DNA from: Desulfobotulus pelophilus
Lineage (GTDB): Bacteria; Desulfobacterota; Desulfobacteria; Desulfobacterales; ASO4-4
Length of the DNA stretch: 64,000 bases
NCBI RefSeq assembly: GCF_026155325.1
Contig: NZ_JAPFPW010000001.1
Coordinates: 186,001-250,000, forward strand
Reading direction: 5' to 3'
The notes beneath the pieces are model-generated. The model was not told the DNA's origin and did no database searches. It was given only the letters and a program-made list of their open reading frames with translations. Of this stretch, positions 8,289 to 16,825 are shown piece by piece (the stretch's first letter is position 1; each line of letters starts with the position of its first letter). The translations under genes and the position numbers were made by a program.

Positions 8289-10250
8289 CTATGGAAGGGA
8301 GGATGGCAGGGTGCCACCTCCCTTTTTTTTGGCTTCGTACATGCGGGCTTCCGCTTCCTGCAGTAAGAGATCCGGGCAGCGCAGGGTTTCCCGCGGGCTT
8401 GTTGTGCCCGAGCTGAAACTCAATTGCAGGTCCGGAATTTCAGTGATCACTGTCCGGCTGATCAGCCGGAGTACGCGTTTTGCGGCTCCTGTGGACGACT
8501 CCGCGCTGGTTTCCGCAAGATGAATGGCAAAGGTATCGCCATCGATGCGGGCAAGGGTGTCACAGCTCCGCAGGGATTGGCTCAGGCTGTCCGCAAGGGT
8601 ACAGAGAATTTTATCGCCCATTCCATGGCCGTAGCGGGCATTGATGGCCCGGAAATGATCTACGTTGAGAACGATAAGTCCAAAGGAGTTTCCATAGCGG
8701 CAGAAACGACCCGTTTCCCTGGCTAGAAGTTCCATAAAGGATCTCCGGTTGGGGAGTCCGGTCAGGCGGTCTGTGTGGGCCAGTCGGCGCAGGTGACTTT
8801 CCAGTTGGTGACTGCGGGTCATGTCCGTAAAGAATCCCTGTATGGCAAGTATACGCCCGTCAGTACCCATGGTGGCGTAAGCGGTGATGGATGCATGGCC
8901 GATGGTGCCGTTTTTTTTCCTGAAGCGGATGGGGAACTCCTGCACACCACCGGAAAGAAGTCTGTTGGTAAGTATTTTCCTGTCCTGACGGTCAAGGTAT
9001 AGTTTTTGCGGAATATCATCTACATGATGAATCAGTTCTTCCGGAGAGGCATACTCCAGTATTCGGGCCATGCTGCTGTTGACTTTGGTAAAACGGCCTT
9101 CCGGAGTGGAAATGAAAACGCCCACCGGTGCTTTCTCTATAAAGGTGGCCAGTTCTGTTTCCAGTTCCTGTTTTTTCTGTTCACTCTGATAGAGATCCAG
9201 TGCCAGCTGTCGGCAGAGACTGTGAGTGAAGGAGGTATCTGATGGCAAAGCGGGATGGGGTGCGGAAGGCCCTTGTTCCCGAAGGGTCTGAATTTGTGAT
9301 TTAAAAATCCGGTTTTCTTGCCTCTGCTTTCTGTAATACAGGGCATGGATAAAGAGATAAGAGACGGAAAGAAGGGTCATGAGAATCAGTGCCGTACTAC
9401 GCATGGGCGAACCGGGACAGGATTCCGGGGATCGGGGTATTCCCTGAACGATCCGCCATTGGGGCTGGTTCAATGTGCGGGTGCTGATTATGAGTTCCTT
9501 TGCCTGCCCATCCAGATGGAGAGTATCCGTTTCTCCGCGAAGAAGGGCGACAAGGCTGGCTGGTTTTTTGAGAAGGGCTTCCATTATCTCCGGTTGTGGC
9601 GAGGCGACAAGCTGACCATCGGAAGACAGGATTCCCAGAAAGCCTCCTTCCGGTATGGGAATGCGTCCGGCTATGGCATGGAGGTGGTCCAGGAGGATAT
9701 CGAGGCCCATCACTCCCAGCAGTTCGCCGGATTCAGGATCCGTTAGTGCCCTGACCACACTCACCACACGTCTGTTGGTAGGAACTTCCATGTATGGATG
9801 GGTCCAAAGGATTGTTCCTGGCTCCAGCATGGCGTGGCGAAACCAGGGTCTTCTCCGTGCATCATAGCTGTCCGGCAGGGGAGCTTCGGGTTCAAAAAAG
9901 AGCTTGCCATCAGCCGTGGAGAAGTAAAGATAATGGATGCTGCTGTGGGTGACGAGAATATTTTGCCACAGGCTACGGACGAAATCTTCATCCTTTTCAG
10001 ACGGATTCCGGGTGAATGCGGCAAATCGCCTGTCCGATGCCAGGTTCGTCAGTATGGTTTCAAACTGGCGGAAGGGGGCATCCAAGGCCGTGCTGACCAG
10101 AATGTTGAGCCTTATTTCTGCGTCACGCCGCTGCTGATCCATAAAGAACTGCTGATTTTTTTGGTCTGCATGGATGGATGCCATCAGAATGGCTGCCAGA
10201 ACCAGCAGGAAAAAAAAGAGGCTTCTGCGTTGGCAGAAATAAGAAAGCAT
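8289..10250 (-). CDS. Membrane Cache-PAS protein with degenerate GGDEF domain
   Basis: 653 aa signalling protein: an N-terminal membrane segment (about residues 10-28), a periplasmic dCache-type sensor (about 30-280, with YFSTADGKLFFEP and DARRRPWFRHAM), a second membrane segment (about 285-307), a PAS domain (about 375-490) and a C-terminal GGDEF-family domain. The metal-binding segment VLNVDHFRAINARYGHGMGD is intact, but the active-site signature expected as RxGGDEF reads RIDGDTF. The second Gly and the Asp-Glu pair are therefore altered and diguanylate cyclase activity is doubtful; it may bind GTP or act as a receptor. RBS GAGGA precedes the ATG. Its last codons form part of a terminator shared with the convergent NYN gene. 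Confidence 0.88.
   Translation of the reverse strand: MLSYFCQRRSLFFFLLVLAAILMASIHADQKNQQFFMDQQRRDAEIRLNILVSTALDAPFRQFETILTNLASDRRFAAFTRNPSEKDEDFVRSLWQNILVTHSSIHYLYFSTADGKLFFEPEAPLPDSYDARRRPWFRHAMLEPGTILWTHPYMEVPTNRRVVSVVRALTDPESGELLGVMGLDILLDHLHAIAGRIPIPEGGFLGILSSDGQLVASPQPEIMEALLKKPASLVALLRGETDTLHLDGQAKELIISTRTLNQPQWRIVQGIPRSPESCPGSPMRSTALILMTLLSVSYLFIHALYYRKQRQENRIFKSQIQTLREQGPSAPHPALPSDTSFTHSLCRQLALDLYQSEQKKQELETELATFIEKAPVGVFISTPEGRFTKVNSSMARILEYASPEELIHHVDDIPQKLYLDRQDRKILTNRLLSGGVQEFPIRFRKKNGTIGHASITAYATMGTDGRILAIQGFFTDMTRSHQLESHLRRLAHTDRLTGLPNRRSFMELLARETGRFCRYGNSFGLIVLNVDHFRAINARYGHGMGDKILCTLADSLSQSLRSCDTLARIDGDTFAIHLAETSAESSTGAAKRVLRLISRTVITEIPDLQLSFSSGTTSPRETLRCPDLLLQEAEARMYEAKKKGGGTLPSSLP
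8295..8330 (+). terminator. Rho-independent terminator of the NYN gene, inside the 3' end of the GGDEF gene
   Basis: Stem AAGGGAGG (8295-8302) pairs with CCTCCCTT (8317-8324), an inner GGCA/TGCC pair closes a GGG loop, and a run of eight T follows at 8323-8330. It ends the rightward NYN transcript. The same bases encode the last residues of the leftward GGDEF protein, whose stop is at 8289-8291. Confidence 0.85.
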
Positions 10251-10614
10251 GGGCTATTCCTCGAACTGGCAACAGGTTTTTCAGCCCGTCAGAAAAAAGT
10301 GGTTGAAAGGCATTGTGAAGGTTTCGTCTGTTCCGTTTCAGGGTGCTGGAAAAATACGATTCGGTTTTATCGGCCGCACAAGGGAATCGGCCTGAAGCGG
10401 GTTATGGCAGCTTTTACGGGCCAGCAGATCCATGGCGGGGTGTTTGGTCCTGCCTATTCCGGGTGCAGGCAGGGCCTTCTTTACATACGGATGCGTCCCC
10501 TACGGAAAGAATGAGCTGGGTTGCGGGTTTCGATGACAGTGAATTTGTACACAGATACGGATAAAGTCTCAAGGGGTGATTTGTGTACTCCTTGCGTTCA
10601 TGGCCTGGCAGTGG
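10251..10614. other. Intergenic region upstream of the Cache-PAS-GGDEF gene
   Basis: 364 nt between two leftward genes. It holds a 7-bp inverted repeat (GTACACA near 10548 and TGTGTAC near 10580) that could be an operator. No supported gene or clear promoter was seen. Confidence 0.4.
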
Positions 10615-12348
10615 TCAGGCAGGGCAAGGATTTTCTTTGCGGCAAATGCGGCAGATACCGCAGTCCTTCATGGGGCAGGGAGGGCTGGCAAGGGCGTTTC
10701 TGGACTTCAGCAGTTCGTTTTCCAGAAAAGGCCTGTAAATGCCATTGTCAATAATTTCCCATGGGAGATAATCCGTAAAACTGCGCTCTCCAAGGAGGTC
10801 TGTGGGATCCAGCCCGATGGACCGGCATGCCCTTGCCAGATGACCCTTTTCCTGCCAGAGGGCAATGACCAGCCGGGAGATATCCCTGTCTCCTCTGGCC
10901 AGGAGAGCCTGAAGAATGCTGTTCCTGGGGTTTTCATCATGGAAACGGATGTTGGGAACGGGTGCAAAGCTTTTGCGAAGATATTTCAGAATTTTTTTCA
11001 GATGGGCTTCGGTCTGCATGGCTGACCACTGAAAAGGAGTGAAGGGTTTGGGAACGAAGGGGGAAACACCAACGGTGATGGTGCCCATATACCCTTTTTT
11101 ACGGCTGGCGTCCAGAAAGCGTGCCTTGATGGCAAGAACAAGATTGTGAAGGGCTGTGATGTCTTCCTGTGTCTCTTCGGGCAGGCCGATCATAAAGTAA
11201 AGCCGGATATTGGGTATCCCTGCCGTGACAAGTCTTTCCGCGGCATGCAGTATGGTATGTGCATCCAGCCCTTTATTGATTACCCGCCGCATTCTTGAAC
11301 TGCCTGCTTCGGGAGCAATGGTGGCCGTTTTGACGCCGCCTGCCACCAGAGCATCAAGAAGGGCAGGGGTGATGGCGTCGGCACGCAGGGAGCTGAAACT
11401 TAATACCAGCTCACCCGTTCGGGCAGTGGCACAGATGCGGTCAATGTCTTTCAGGTCTGAAACAGCCGTTCCCATAAGGCCGATTTTCATGTTGCGTGCT
11501 TTGCCGCTGGCCATGGCTTTTTCCAGAACATCCATACGGCGGAAACGGGGCGGGCGGTATACGAAACCGGCGGAGCAGAAGCGGCAGCCATGGGGACATC
11601 CCCGACTTACTTCAATGAGAAAGGTGTCGGCAAATGCACTGTCAGGAGAAGTGATCACACTGCAGGTTGCATGGTCGGCTGCATGGGGATCGAAAACCCG
11701 TTTGATGGTTTTTGGCATACCCTCTTCCGCCTTGTATCCGCTGATGCGGCCTGTTTTGTCCCGCAGCGGGGCATAGAATGCGGGAGCATAGACTCCGTCC
11801 ATTTCTTTTGCCATATGACGGATGCAGTCCGTTCGGCTGAGGTGGCGGTAGCGGGCAAAGAGGTCAAAAAAAGGGTGGGTCAGAACTTCCGCCTCGCCAA
11901 TAAGGAAAAGGTCAAAAAAGTCTGCGAGGGGCTCCGGGTTGAGGAAGGTGACCACACCTCCGGCAATGATGAGCGGAAAGTTTTCTGTGTTCCTTTTTTC
12001 TCTGAGAACGGGGATTCCGCTTCCGTGTAAAATGTCCGGAATGTTCGGATAATCGTTTTCAAAGGAAAGGGAAAAGGCCAGGATGTCGCACTCTTCCGGG
12101 GACCAGCCTGACTCTATGCTGCGGATTGTTTCTTTTTCAGGGTTCGGAGGCAGAACAAAACGCTCACAGACCACTTCGTCGCGTTGATTAAAGAGGGCGT
12201 ATACGGCCTGAAAGCCTAGATTGGCCATGGCAACGGCATAGGTGTTGGGAAAAACAAGGCCCACCCGCACCCTTCCCCTGCTATCCTTGCGGATGGTACC
12301 GGTTTCGGTCACAGGAGGGGGCGGTGCAGGGGCGTTCTTTCTGGCCAT
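10615..12348 (-). CDS. B12-binding-domain radical SAM protein
   Basis: Radical SAM enzyme with an N-terminal cobalamin-binding-like domain (FPNTYAVAMANLGFQAVY) and the cluster motif CPHGCRFC, i.e. CX3CX2C, for the SAM-binding [4Fe-4S]. A cysteine-rich tail (CPMKDCGICRIC) could bind another cluster. It resembles the large TIGR03960-like family often found near cell-envelope or RNA-modification genes; its substrate is unknown. The reading frame extends upstream to 12378, but the first ATG with a plausible spacer (GGGA then 7 nt) is at 12348; 12354 is the alternative. It lies downstream of ftsZ with about 120 nt between and may share dcw readthrough. Confidence 0.8.
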   Translation of the reverse strand: MARKNAPAPPPPVTETGTIRKDSRGRVRVGLVFPNTYAVAMANLGFQAVYALFNQRDEVVCERFVLPPNPEKETIRSIESGWSPEECDILAFSLSFENDYPNIPDILHGSGIPVLREKRNTENFPLIIAGGVVTFLNPEPLADFFDLFLIGEAEVLTHPFFDLFARYRHLSRTDCIRHMAKEMDGVYAPAFYAPLRDKTGRISGYKAEEGMPKTIKRVFDPHAADHATCSVITSPDSAFADTFLIEVSRGCPHGCRFCSAGFVYRPPRFRRMDVLEKAMASGKARNMKIGLMGTAVSDLKDIDRICATARTGELVLSFSSLRADAITPALLDALVAGGVKTATIAPEAGSSRMRRVINKGLDAHTILHAAERLVTAGIPNIRLYFMIGLPEETQEDITALHNLVLAIKARFLDASRKKGYMGTITVGVSPFVPKPFTPFQWSAMQTEAHLKKILKYLRKSFAPVPNIRFHDENPRNSILQALLARGDRDISRLVIALWQEKGHLARACRSIGLDPTDLLGERSFTDYLPWEIIDNGIYRPFLENELLKSRNALASPPCPMKDCGICRICRKENPCPA

Positions 12349-12467
12349 GGGCATTTCCCGAAGCAGCCCTTCTGGCAAACCAAAGGACTTTGATCAGGGA
12401 TCTTCACCCCGTTTTACGGATGAAGGTCTCTGGAGGTTTAACAGGCAGCGGACAAGATCCCGGATCT

Positions 12468-13697
12468 TCAGTCTGCCTTTCGGCGTAAAAAAGTGGGGAT
12501 CTCCAGGTCATCCCTGTCTATGCTTCCTTTTTTTATTTCCGGAATATTGTCCTGCAGAGAGCTTGATATATCATCGCCCACAGCCTTTTTCCGATAAATT
12601 ACACCGGAGTCATGAATGTTTGGGTTCTCGAGATCTTCAGGAGTCAGATCCCGGACCTTGCCCCGGGTGGAAGCTCCGGCATTGCGGGTGGCATGAGCCC
12701 GGTGGGGAATGACATTGGCTGCTCTGGCCTGCATTTCTTCCTTGGTGCCGATGCCTGTGGCAATAACGGTAATCCGAAGTTCCTCGCCGAGGTTTTCGTC
12801 GATGGCGTGACCCCAGATGATTTCCGCTTCATCGCCGACTTCCTCATAGATACGATCCATGGCTTCTGTCATTTCATCCATGGTGAGTTCGCTGGTGGAG
12901 GTGATATTCATCAGCAGGCCTTTGGCACCGGAAATGGAAATATCTTCCAGCAGTGGATGACTGATGGCGCGCTCTGCTGCTTCCACGGCCCTGTTTTCTC
13001 CCGCAGCAATACCGATTCCCATGAGAGCCATGCCTGCTTTGCTCATGGTGGTGCGCACATCCGCAAAATCGAGGTTTACAAGGCCCGGAACCATGATGAG
13101 ATCCGTGATCCCTTTGACAGAATGGTGAAGAATTTCATCGGCCTTCTTGAACATATCCACCATGCGGGCATTTTTATGGGCAATGCCCCGGAGCCTGTCA
13201 TTGGGGATGGTGATGACCGTATCGGCTACATTTTTCAGCTCCTCGAGGCCTTCTTCCGCCTGACGAAGGCGTTTTTTTCCTTCGAAGCTGAACGGTCTGG
13301 ATGCTACGGCCACGGTCAGGGCACCCAGTTCTTTGGCAATCCGTGCCACCACAGGTGCTGCGCCTGTGCCAGTTCCGCCGCCAAGACCTGCTGTGATGAA
13401 GACCATGTGGCTGTCCTTCAGGGCTTCACGGATTTCCGCTTCGCTTTCCGTAGCGGCTTCGTGTCCCACACTGGGGTTGGCACCCGCCCCGAGGCCTTCG
13501 GTCAGGGTACTGCCCAGCTGAATTTTAACCGGTGCTTTGGAAATGTCCAGAGCCTGGGCATCTGTGTTGGCTGCAATGAACTGGACGCCCTGAAGATTGG
13601 CATCAATCATGTTGTTGATGGCGTTACCGCCTGCGCCTCCAACTCCGATGACTTTAATTTTTGCCGTTTTTTCATTTTCTACATAGGTGAAGCTCAT
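12468..13697 (-). CDS. ftsZ: Cell division protein FtsZ
   Basis: Tubulin-like GTPase that polymerises at mid-cell into the Z ring. The tubulin signature GGGTGTGAAP and the T7-loop region VNLDFADVRTTM are intact. The conserved C-terminal peptide that binds FtsA/ZipA is seen as DDLEIPTFLRRKAD. The ATG at 13697 is chosen because AAAGGAGG lies 5 nt upstream; six extra in-frame codons precede it. 409 aa, normal size. Last gene of the dcw cluster, 132 nt after ftsA, so it may also have its own promoter in that gap. Confidence 0.98.
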   Translation of the reverse strand: MSFTYVENEKTAKIKVIGVGGAGGNAINNMIDANLQGVQFIAANTDAQALDISKAPVKIQLGSTLTEGLGAGANPSVGHEAATESEAEIREALKDSHMVFITAGLGGGTGTGAAPVVARIAKELGALTVAVASRPFSFEGKKRLRQAEEGLEELKNVADTVITIPNDRLRGIAHKNARMVDMFKKADEILHHSVKGITDLIMVPGLVNLDFADVRTTMSKAGMALMGIGIAAGENRAVEAAERAISHPLLEDISISGAKGLLMNITSTSELTMDEMTEAMDRIYEEVGDEAEIIWGHAIDENLGEELRITVIATGIGTKEEMQARAANVIPHRAHATRNAGASTRGKVRDLTPEDLENPNIHDSGVIYRKKAVGDDISSSLQDNIPEIKKGSIDRDDLEIPTFLRRKAD

Positions 13698-13829
13698 ATT
13701 GCCTCCTTTTTGCATTCCCCGTTTTGGGCTTCAAAAAGCATCGCGTCGTATGGTCTGGGCCGGTCCGGATCGGATAAAAAACGATACGGGCTCAGGCCTG
13801 GCTTATAAGAAAATATCTGTCTGAAAGGG

Positions 13830-15056
13830 CTAGATGGCATTTTTGAACCATTCTTTCATTTTTGTAAGAACGGTGGCAAAAGTGCCTTTTTCTCTTACTT
13901 TCATCTGGCAGTTTTCATCCTGCTTGGCACCGTACAGTACCAGGCCCACGGCAGTGGCGAAGTTGGGATCCTGAATGACATCCTTCAGGCCACCAACGCC
14001 CCTTGGGTTCCCGATGCGTGCGGGCAGGTTGAAAAATGATTCGCAGAGATCGGTGATGCCGTGCAGCATGGCTCCGCCTCCCGTGAGAACAATGCCGGAG
14101 GAGATATGGCTTTCCATTCCTGCCCGGTAAATTTCTCTTTTGAGCAGGCTGAAAATTTCTTCGACCCTGGGCTCAATGATTTCTCCTAAAATTTGCCGGG
14201 GGAGTTTGCGGGATTCACGGCCGGCCATGCCGGGAACTTCTATCTGCTGCTCAGGGCTGATTTCTCCGGAAAGACAGGTGCCATGCTGGATTTTAATACG
14301 TTCCGCATCGGCAATGGGCGCCCTGAGCCCGATGGCAATGTCATTGGTGAGGTTGTTGCCGCCCAGGGGCAGAATAAAGGTATGACGAATGTTGTTCCCG
14401 GAAAAGACGGCCAGATCCGTGGTGCCGCCTCCAAGGTCCATCATGGCGGTGCCCAGTTCACGCTCTTCGGCGGAAAGCACCGTTTCTCCGGATGCCAGCG
14501 ATTCAAGGACGATATCGATGACTTCCAGTCCTGCTTTGTTGCAGCACTTAACAATGTTGTGAGCCGAGGCTACGGCTCCGGTCACGATATGGATTTTGGT
14601 TTCCAGCCGGACTCCTGCCATGCCCACCGGGTTTTGAATACCGAAATGGTCATCCACAATAAATTCCTGGGGCAGAACATGAATGACTTCCCGGTCCGTC
14701 GGGATGGCAACGGCGCGGGCGGCCTCTATGACCCTTTCCACGTCCGCTTCCGTTACTTCTGGCCCTTTAATGGCAATGATGCCATGGGAATTGAATCCGG
14801 TTATGTGGCCACCAGCAATCCCGGCATAGACCCGGCTGATTTCACATCCAGCCATCAGTTCGGCCTCTTCCACAGCTTTACGGATGGAGGATACTGTGGC
14901 ATCAATATTGACCACAACCCCCTTGCGCAATCCTATGGAGGGATGGGTGCCAATACCGATGATATGGATTTCGTTCCCGGAGACCTCACCCACCACGGCA
15001 CATATTTTGGTGGTTCCGATGTCCAGGCCTACAATAATATCGCCATTTGCGTTCAC
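13830..15056 (-). CDS. ftsA: Cell division protein FtsA
   Basis: Actin-like ATPase that tethers FtsZ filaments to the inner membrane. Visible: the phosphate-1 motif GLDIGTTKICAVVGE at the N-terminus, the inserted SHS2 (1C) domain around residues 85-165, and phosphate-2/adenosine motifs AMMDLGGGTTDLAVF and GIVLTGGGAMLHG. The C-terminus ends in a basic amphipathic stretch (VLTKMKEWFKNAI) suited to membrane binding. The start is GTG at 15056, supported by GGAGG 5 nt upstream. 408 aa, typical. Confidence 0.97.
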   Translation of the reverse strand: MNANGDIIVGLDIGTTKICAVVGEVSGNEIHIIGIGTHPSIGLRKGVVVNIDATVSSIRKAVEEAELMAGCEISRVYAGIAGGHITGFNSHGIIAIKGPEVTEADVERVIEAARAVAIPTDREVIHVLPQEFIVDDHFGIQNPVGMAGVRLETKIHIVTGAVASAHNIVKCCNKAGLEVIDIVLESLASGETVLSAEERELGTAMMDLGGGTTDLAVFSGNNIRHTFILPLGGNNLTNDIAIGLRAPIADAERIKIQHGTCLSGEISPEQQIEVPGMAGRESRKLPRQILGEIIEPRVEEIFSLLKREIYRAGMESHISSGIVLTGGGAMLHGITDLCESFFNLPARIGNPRGVGGLKDVIQDPNFATAVGLVLYGAKQDENCQMKVREKGTFATVLTKMKEWFKNAI

Positions 15057-15080
15057 ACGTCCCTCCTTTTTCTTCCGGCT

Positions 15081-15932
15081 TTATGCTGCAGCCGGTATAA
15101 CGACCACCCGGTCCGGCCGGACGAGATCGATGGTATCTACAGCCTCTGTATGGTGATGGGTTCTGCGATAATGGAGCAGAACGCGGAGTCTTCGGGTTTT
15201 TTCCTCATAGTCGGAGAAGCCGAATATAATTTGAGAGGCAATATCCGTATCCGCCAGGCCCAGCCCCAGTTCGGGATCTACCCAGAGAGAAACGGTATCC
15301 GAACGGTGGTCAAGTACCACCGGTGGTGTGTGCATCAGTGTTATCAGTGTCCTGACTCTGGTAAACCAAAGGGCATTCTCATCCGCATCCGGGAGGGGAA
15401 GCCCCCTGACCCTTGGATAATTTTTCGGATCCTCTTCGGACACTTGTTTAAAGATTCTGCCGCTGCTATCTGCCCAAAAAGCTGAATCCGGTGCAAAGGC
15501 AGGCTCAAGAATGACATAGGGTTTCTCTTCCTGTACTTCTATTTCAAGAGTGCCGGGCAGTTTTCGGTTCAGGGCTGCTTTGTGGATCCATGGATGGTTT
15601 TCCAGCCGCATCCTTACGTGGCGGAGATTCAGGTCCAGAAGATTGGCTTTGTGATGGATGGCGGCCTGTTCCAGAACGCTTTGGCGATCCAGGAAATCCG
15701 TTCCGCTGATCCGAATACTGCGAACCTCAAAATAGGCGGACTGAGTTGTCAGATCATGCAGAAAAATCAGAAGTATGGCCAGTGTCAGCACACCGGCGCA
15801 GCGTACAGTCCAGCGTCGGATGGTACCGGGTATGAGCAGGGGACGACTTTCCTTTCTTTTGCGGTTGGGTTTCGTCTTTTTCCCTTTGGCATGGAAGGAA
15901 GTTTTCTCAGACCGGAGTGTTTTCGCCGACAA
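15081..15932 (-). CDS. ftsQ: Cell division protein FtsQ
   Basis: Bitopic divisome protein linking FtsL/FtsB to FtsA. Layout: a strongly basic cytoplasmic tail (about 40 residues rich in K and R), one membrane helix (VLTLAILLIFLHDL, about residues 50-66), a POTRA domain (YFEVRSIRISGTDFLDRQSVL) and a FtsQ C-terminal domain. No ATG is available near the right place; the start is the TTG at 15932, supported by GGGAGG 6 nt upstream. The gene overlaps the 3' end of murB by about 26 nt. 283 aa is normal. Confidence 0.92.
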   Translation of the reverse strand: MSAKTLRSEKTSFHAKGKKTKPNRKRKESRPLLIPGTIRRWTVRCAGVLTLAILLIFLHDLTTQSAYFEVRSIRISGTDFLDRQSVLEQAAIHHKANLLDLNLRHVRMRLENHPWIHKAALNRKLPGTLEIEVQEEKPYVILEPAFAPDSAFWADSSGRIFKQVSEEDPKNYPRVRGLPLPDADENALWFTRVRTLITLMHTPPVVLDHRSDTVSLWVDPELGLGLADTDIASQIIFGFSDYEEKTRRLRVLLHYRRTHHHTEAVDTIDLVRPDRVVVIPAAA

Positions 15933-16815
15933 TGCGGACCTCCCTTTCCAGTGTAATTCCTTTTGTTGCCAGAACGGTTTCCTGTATGCATGCCATGAGT
16001 GAGAGAATATCCGAAGCCTGGGCGCTGCCCTGGTTGATGATGAAATTGGCGTGCCTGGGGGATACCATGGCGGCGCCCCTGCTGGTTCCTTTCAGCCCTG
16101 CTTCGTCGATCAGCCGTCCTGCCGGCAGGCAAGGATCTGGGTTTTTAAAAATACAGCCTGCGGAAGCCGCATCTACGGGCTGACTGGCCTTGCGCAGGAC
16201 AAGGGCTTTATGAATTTTCTGCCTGAGTACGGCGGGGTTTTCCGGCTGAAGTTCCCAGCGGGCCTCCAGAAGAATACGGTTTTCAGGGGCTGTCCCGTCA
16301 TTCCATCGGAACAGCCGGTAGCCGAATGAAAAATCTTTTTTGCCCAGAATACGGATACGACCGTCTTTTTCACATATGGTCAGGCTCTGCAGGTGGTCAC
16401 AGGCGGATCCTTCAGCCGTCCCGGCATTCATGGCAATGGCCCCCCCTACGGTTCCGGGAATTCCGGCAAGAGTTTCCAGGCCGGAAAGTCCCTGGCCGGC
16501 TGCATGGAGGCAGACTCGGGGAAGTTTGGCGGCACATCCTGCAATCAGGGATTTGCCTTCCGTTCGGATCTGTTTACAGTTTTTACCCAGACGAATTACC
16601 AGTCCCCGCAGCCCTCCGTCCCTGATAAGAAGGTTGGTACCATCACCCATGATAAAGAAGGGGATATTGTGCTGGGAAACGGTCTTCATAACAGCGGAAA
16701 GTGTTTGTATGTCCGGCGGGGAGCAAAAAAGATCGGCAGGCCCTCCTACCCGGAAGCGCACATGGGAAGCCAGTGGTTCATTTTCTTTCAGAAGTCCGGG
16801 AAACCGGCCTGTCAT
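15907..16815 (-). CDS. murB: UDP-N-acetylenolpyruvoylglucosamine reductase
   Basis: Flavoenzyme that reduces UDP-GlcNAc-enolpyruvate to UDP-MurNAc with NADPH. Visible: FAD-binding SHVRFRVGGPADLF near the N-terminus, GIPGTVGGAIAMNAG in the middle, and the catalytic-serine segment ASAGCIFKNPD with the glutamate in the C-terminal ITLEREVRIVG. The ATG at 16815 gives 302 aa and falls 10 nt after murC, but its ribosome site is weak. An in-frame ATG at 16884 inside murC with GGAG upstream is a real alternative. The position between murC and ftsQ is standard. Confidence 0.93.
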   Translation of the reverse strand: MTGRFPGLLKENEPLASHVRFRVGGPADLFCSPPDIQTLSAVMKTVSQHNIPFFIMGDGTNLLIRDGGLRGLVIRLGKNCKQIRTEGKSLIAGCAAKLPRVCLHAAGQGLSGLETLAGIPGTVGGAIAMNAGTAEGSACDHLQSLTICEKDGRIRILGKKDFSFGYRLFRWNDGTAPENRILLEARWELQPENPAVLRQKIHKALVLRKASQPVDAASAGCIFKNPDPCLPAGRLIDEAGLKGTSRGAAMVSPRHANFIINQGSAQASDILSLMACIQETVLATKGITLEREVRIVGENTPV

Positions 16816-16825
16816 TTTATGGTAT

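Noticed and set aside
12612-13808. 398-codon plus-strand frame opposite ftsZ, and a 430-codon one at 14193-15485 opposite ftsA
   Set aside because: Antisense to intact, highly conserved division genes; no ribosome sites and no recognisable motifs.
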